Below are positions 6,211-7,190 of a stretch of 7,190 bases of DNA, piece by piece. Where the stretch lies: positions 1-7,190 of the forward strand of contig CAMLOC010000175.1 in NCBI GenBank assembly GCA_946481465.1. The letters run 5' to 3'. This DNA is from an uncultured Shinella sp. (GTDB lineage: Bacteria; Pseudomonadota; Alphaproteobacteria; Rhizobiales; Rhizobiaceae). Position 1 is the stretch's first letter, and every line of letters starts with the position of its first letter. Made by a program: the position numbers and the translations under genes. Below the pieces are notes generated by a model. That model worked only from the letters and a program-made list of their open reading frames with translations. It was not told the DNA's origin and searched no databases.

Positions 6211-6996
6211 TTACGTCTTGCGCACGATCGATCGCGCGCGCTTGCCCCGGAAATAGGACTGCACCCAGGGATCGTCAAAGGCCAGCATGTCCTCGATCGT
6301 GCCTTCGACCATGACCTTCTTCTGCCCGAGAACGGCGATGCGATCGCAAACCGAAAACAGGCTGTCGAGGTCGTGAGTCACCATATACACGGTCAATCCC
6401 AGGGTGTCGCGCAGTTTGGCGATGAGTTCGTCGAATTCCGCCGCGCCGATCGGGTCGAGGCCGGAGGTCGGCTCGTCGAGGAAGACGAGCGCCGGATCGA
6501 GCGCCAGGGCGCGGGCGAGCGCGGCCCGCTTGATCATGCCGCCGGAAAGCTCGGACGGATATTTGTCCGCCGCCTCCGGCGCCAGCCCCACCAGCTCGAT
6601 CTTGAGGCGCGCGAGTTCGTCCATCAGCGGCTTGGGCATGTTGAGATATTCCCGCATCGGGAACTGGATGTTCTCCTTGACCGTCAGTGCGGAGAACAGC
6701 GCGCCGTGCTGGAAAAGCACGCCGAGCTTCATGTCGAGCGCCAGCCGCTCGGCCTCGCTCGCCTTGTCGAAATCCATGTCGAAGATGCGGATGGCGCCGG
6801 AACGACGCGGCAGCAGGCGCAGCACGGTGCGCATCAGCACCGACTTGCCCGTGCCGGAGGCGCCGACGAAGCCGAGAATCTCGCCGTGGTAGATATCGAG
6901 ATTGAGCCTGTCGAGCACGATGTTGTTGCCGAAGCCGACGGTCAGGTCCCTGACCGAAAGCACCACCTCGTGCGACTTTGCCGAAACCTGCTCCAT
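6211..6996 (-). CDS. mlaF: MlaF-type ABC transporter ATP-binding protein
   Basis: The product is the cytoplasmic ATPase of the MlaE/MlaF/MlaD lipid transporter, 261 residues from the ATG at 6996. That start is preferred to the ATG at 7002 (263 residues) because AGGG (7006-7003) is six bases before 6996 but directly abuts 7002. All ATPase motifs are intact, numbered from 6996: Walker A GASGTGKS (45-52), Q-loop Gln 96 in FQHGALFS, signature LSGGM (150-154), Walker B ALVFLDEP (169-176), D-loop SGLD, and switch His 208 in VTHD. The LSGGM signature and the FQHGALFSALTVKENI segment are typical of MlaF rather than amino-acid or metal importers. It is coupled to mlaE: the permease stop codon forms part of its ribosome-binding site. 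Confidence 0.95.
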   Translation of the reverse strand: MEQVSAKSHEVVLSVRDLTVGFGNNIVLDRLNLDIYHGEILGFVGASGTGKSVLMRTVLRLLPRRSGAIRIFDMDFDKASEAERLALDMKLGVLFQHGALFSALTVKENIQFPMREYLNMPKPLMDELARLKIELVGLAPEAADKYPSELSGGMIKRAALARALALDPALVFLDEPTSGLDPIGAAEFDELIAKLRDTLGLTVYMVTHDLDSLFSVCDRIAVLGQKKVMVEGTIEDMLAFDDPWVQSYFRGKRARSIVRKT

Positions 6997-7004
6997 GGAC
7001 ATCC

Positions 7005-7190
7005 CTAGAAATCGATCGCGGCGTAGAACATGGCGAAGAGGCCGTCGACGAGGATGACGACGAAGATCGACTTCACCACGGCGGCGGTGACGTGGCGGCC
7101 GAGCGATTCGGCGCTGCCGCCCACCTTCAGGCCCTCCACGGAGGCGACAATGCCGATGATCAGCGCCATGAAGGGTGCCTTGATCATGCC
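7005..7190 (-). CDS. mlaE: C-terminal end of MlaE-family permease (partial; start outside window)
   Basis: These are the last 61 residues plus TAG (7007-7005) of the membrane permease. The frame is open to the window edge, and the ATG at 7187 is most likely an internal Met, since MlaE proteins have about 260 residues or more. Visible are a membrane segment with [11 protein letters not shown], the conserved segment [17 protein letters not shown], in which a G-x-G-rich turn precedes the last helix, and the final helix [19 protein letters not shown]. Known: MlaE dimers form the membrane core on which MlaF dimers and the MlaD ring sit. It is separated from the upstream-most mlaF ATG by two bases, which implies translational coupling. 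Confidence 0.9.
   Translation of the reverse strand, partial: GMIKAPFMALIIGIVASVEGLKVGGSAESLGRHVTAAVVKSIFVVILVDGLFAMFYAAIDF

Noticed and set aside
4570..7008. Plus-strand open frame of 812 codons across mlaF, mlaD and part of the lipoprotein gene
   Set aside because: The opposite strand has intact ABC motifs, an MCE domain and a lipobox. This frame is Arg/Gly/Ala/Asp-rich with no family pattern and runs through three genes and their gaps, so it is a GC-bias shadow.

Overview
The window reads as ordinary core chromosome of a high-GC alphaproteobacterium, most likely a member of the Rhizobiaceae (Agrobacterium, Rhizobium, Sinorhizobium/Ensifer or Shinella type). The grounds are strong G/C bias at third codon positions, a CTATAT-type -10 element, the palindromic intergenic repeat common in rhizobia (CCCCTCATCC followed by a CCTTCTCCCCGC hairpin), and the gene families present. 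I see no insertion sequence, phage gene, CRISPR array, tRNA or rRNA, and no base-composition break suggesting transfer.

Layout. (1) Positions 1-2640, plus strand: the last 879 codons of a giant coiled-coil protein with apolipoprotein-like 11/22-residue repeats. I read it as the polar-growth scaffold called GPR (growth pole ring) in Agrobacterium and RgsE in Sinorhizobium. Its start lies outside the window. (2) 2641-2844: a strong hairpin terminator for that gene, then a candidate promoter for the next gene. (3) 2845-3816, plus strand: a membrane-anchored Tim44-domain protein (COG4395 type). (4) 3817-4027: the gap between two convergent genes, filled mostly by two copies of a rhizobial palindromic repeat in inverted orientation, probably ending transcription from both sides. 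(5) 4028-7190, minus strand: an Mla/MCE phospholipid-transport operon read right to left as permease mlaE (only its C-terminal end is here), ATPase mlaF, MCE substrate-binding subunit mlaD, and an ABC-transport auxiliary lipoprotein (PF03886).

The right-hand genes together would form an envelope lipid transporter. MlaE and MlaF are the inner-membrane motor, MlaD is the periplasmic lipid-binding ring or tube, and the lipoprotein is the likely outer-membrane partner. The left-hand gene is a cell-pole growth factor. All readable modules concern the cell envelope, but the two halves converge on each other and need not be co-regulated.

I did not find a convincing new system. The items most worth a second look are the nested repeats and unassigned C-terminal domain of the giant polar protein, the internally duplicated tail of MlaD, and the inverted repeat pair between the convergent genes. 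Several very long open frames opposite the real genes are GC-bias artefacts and were left out.
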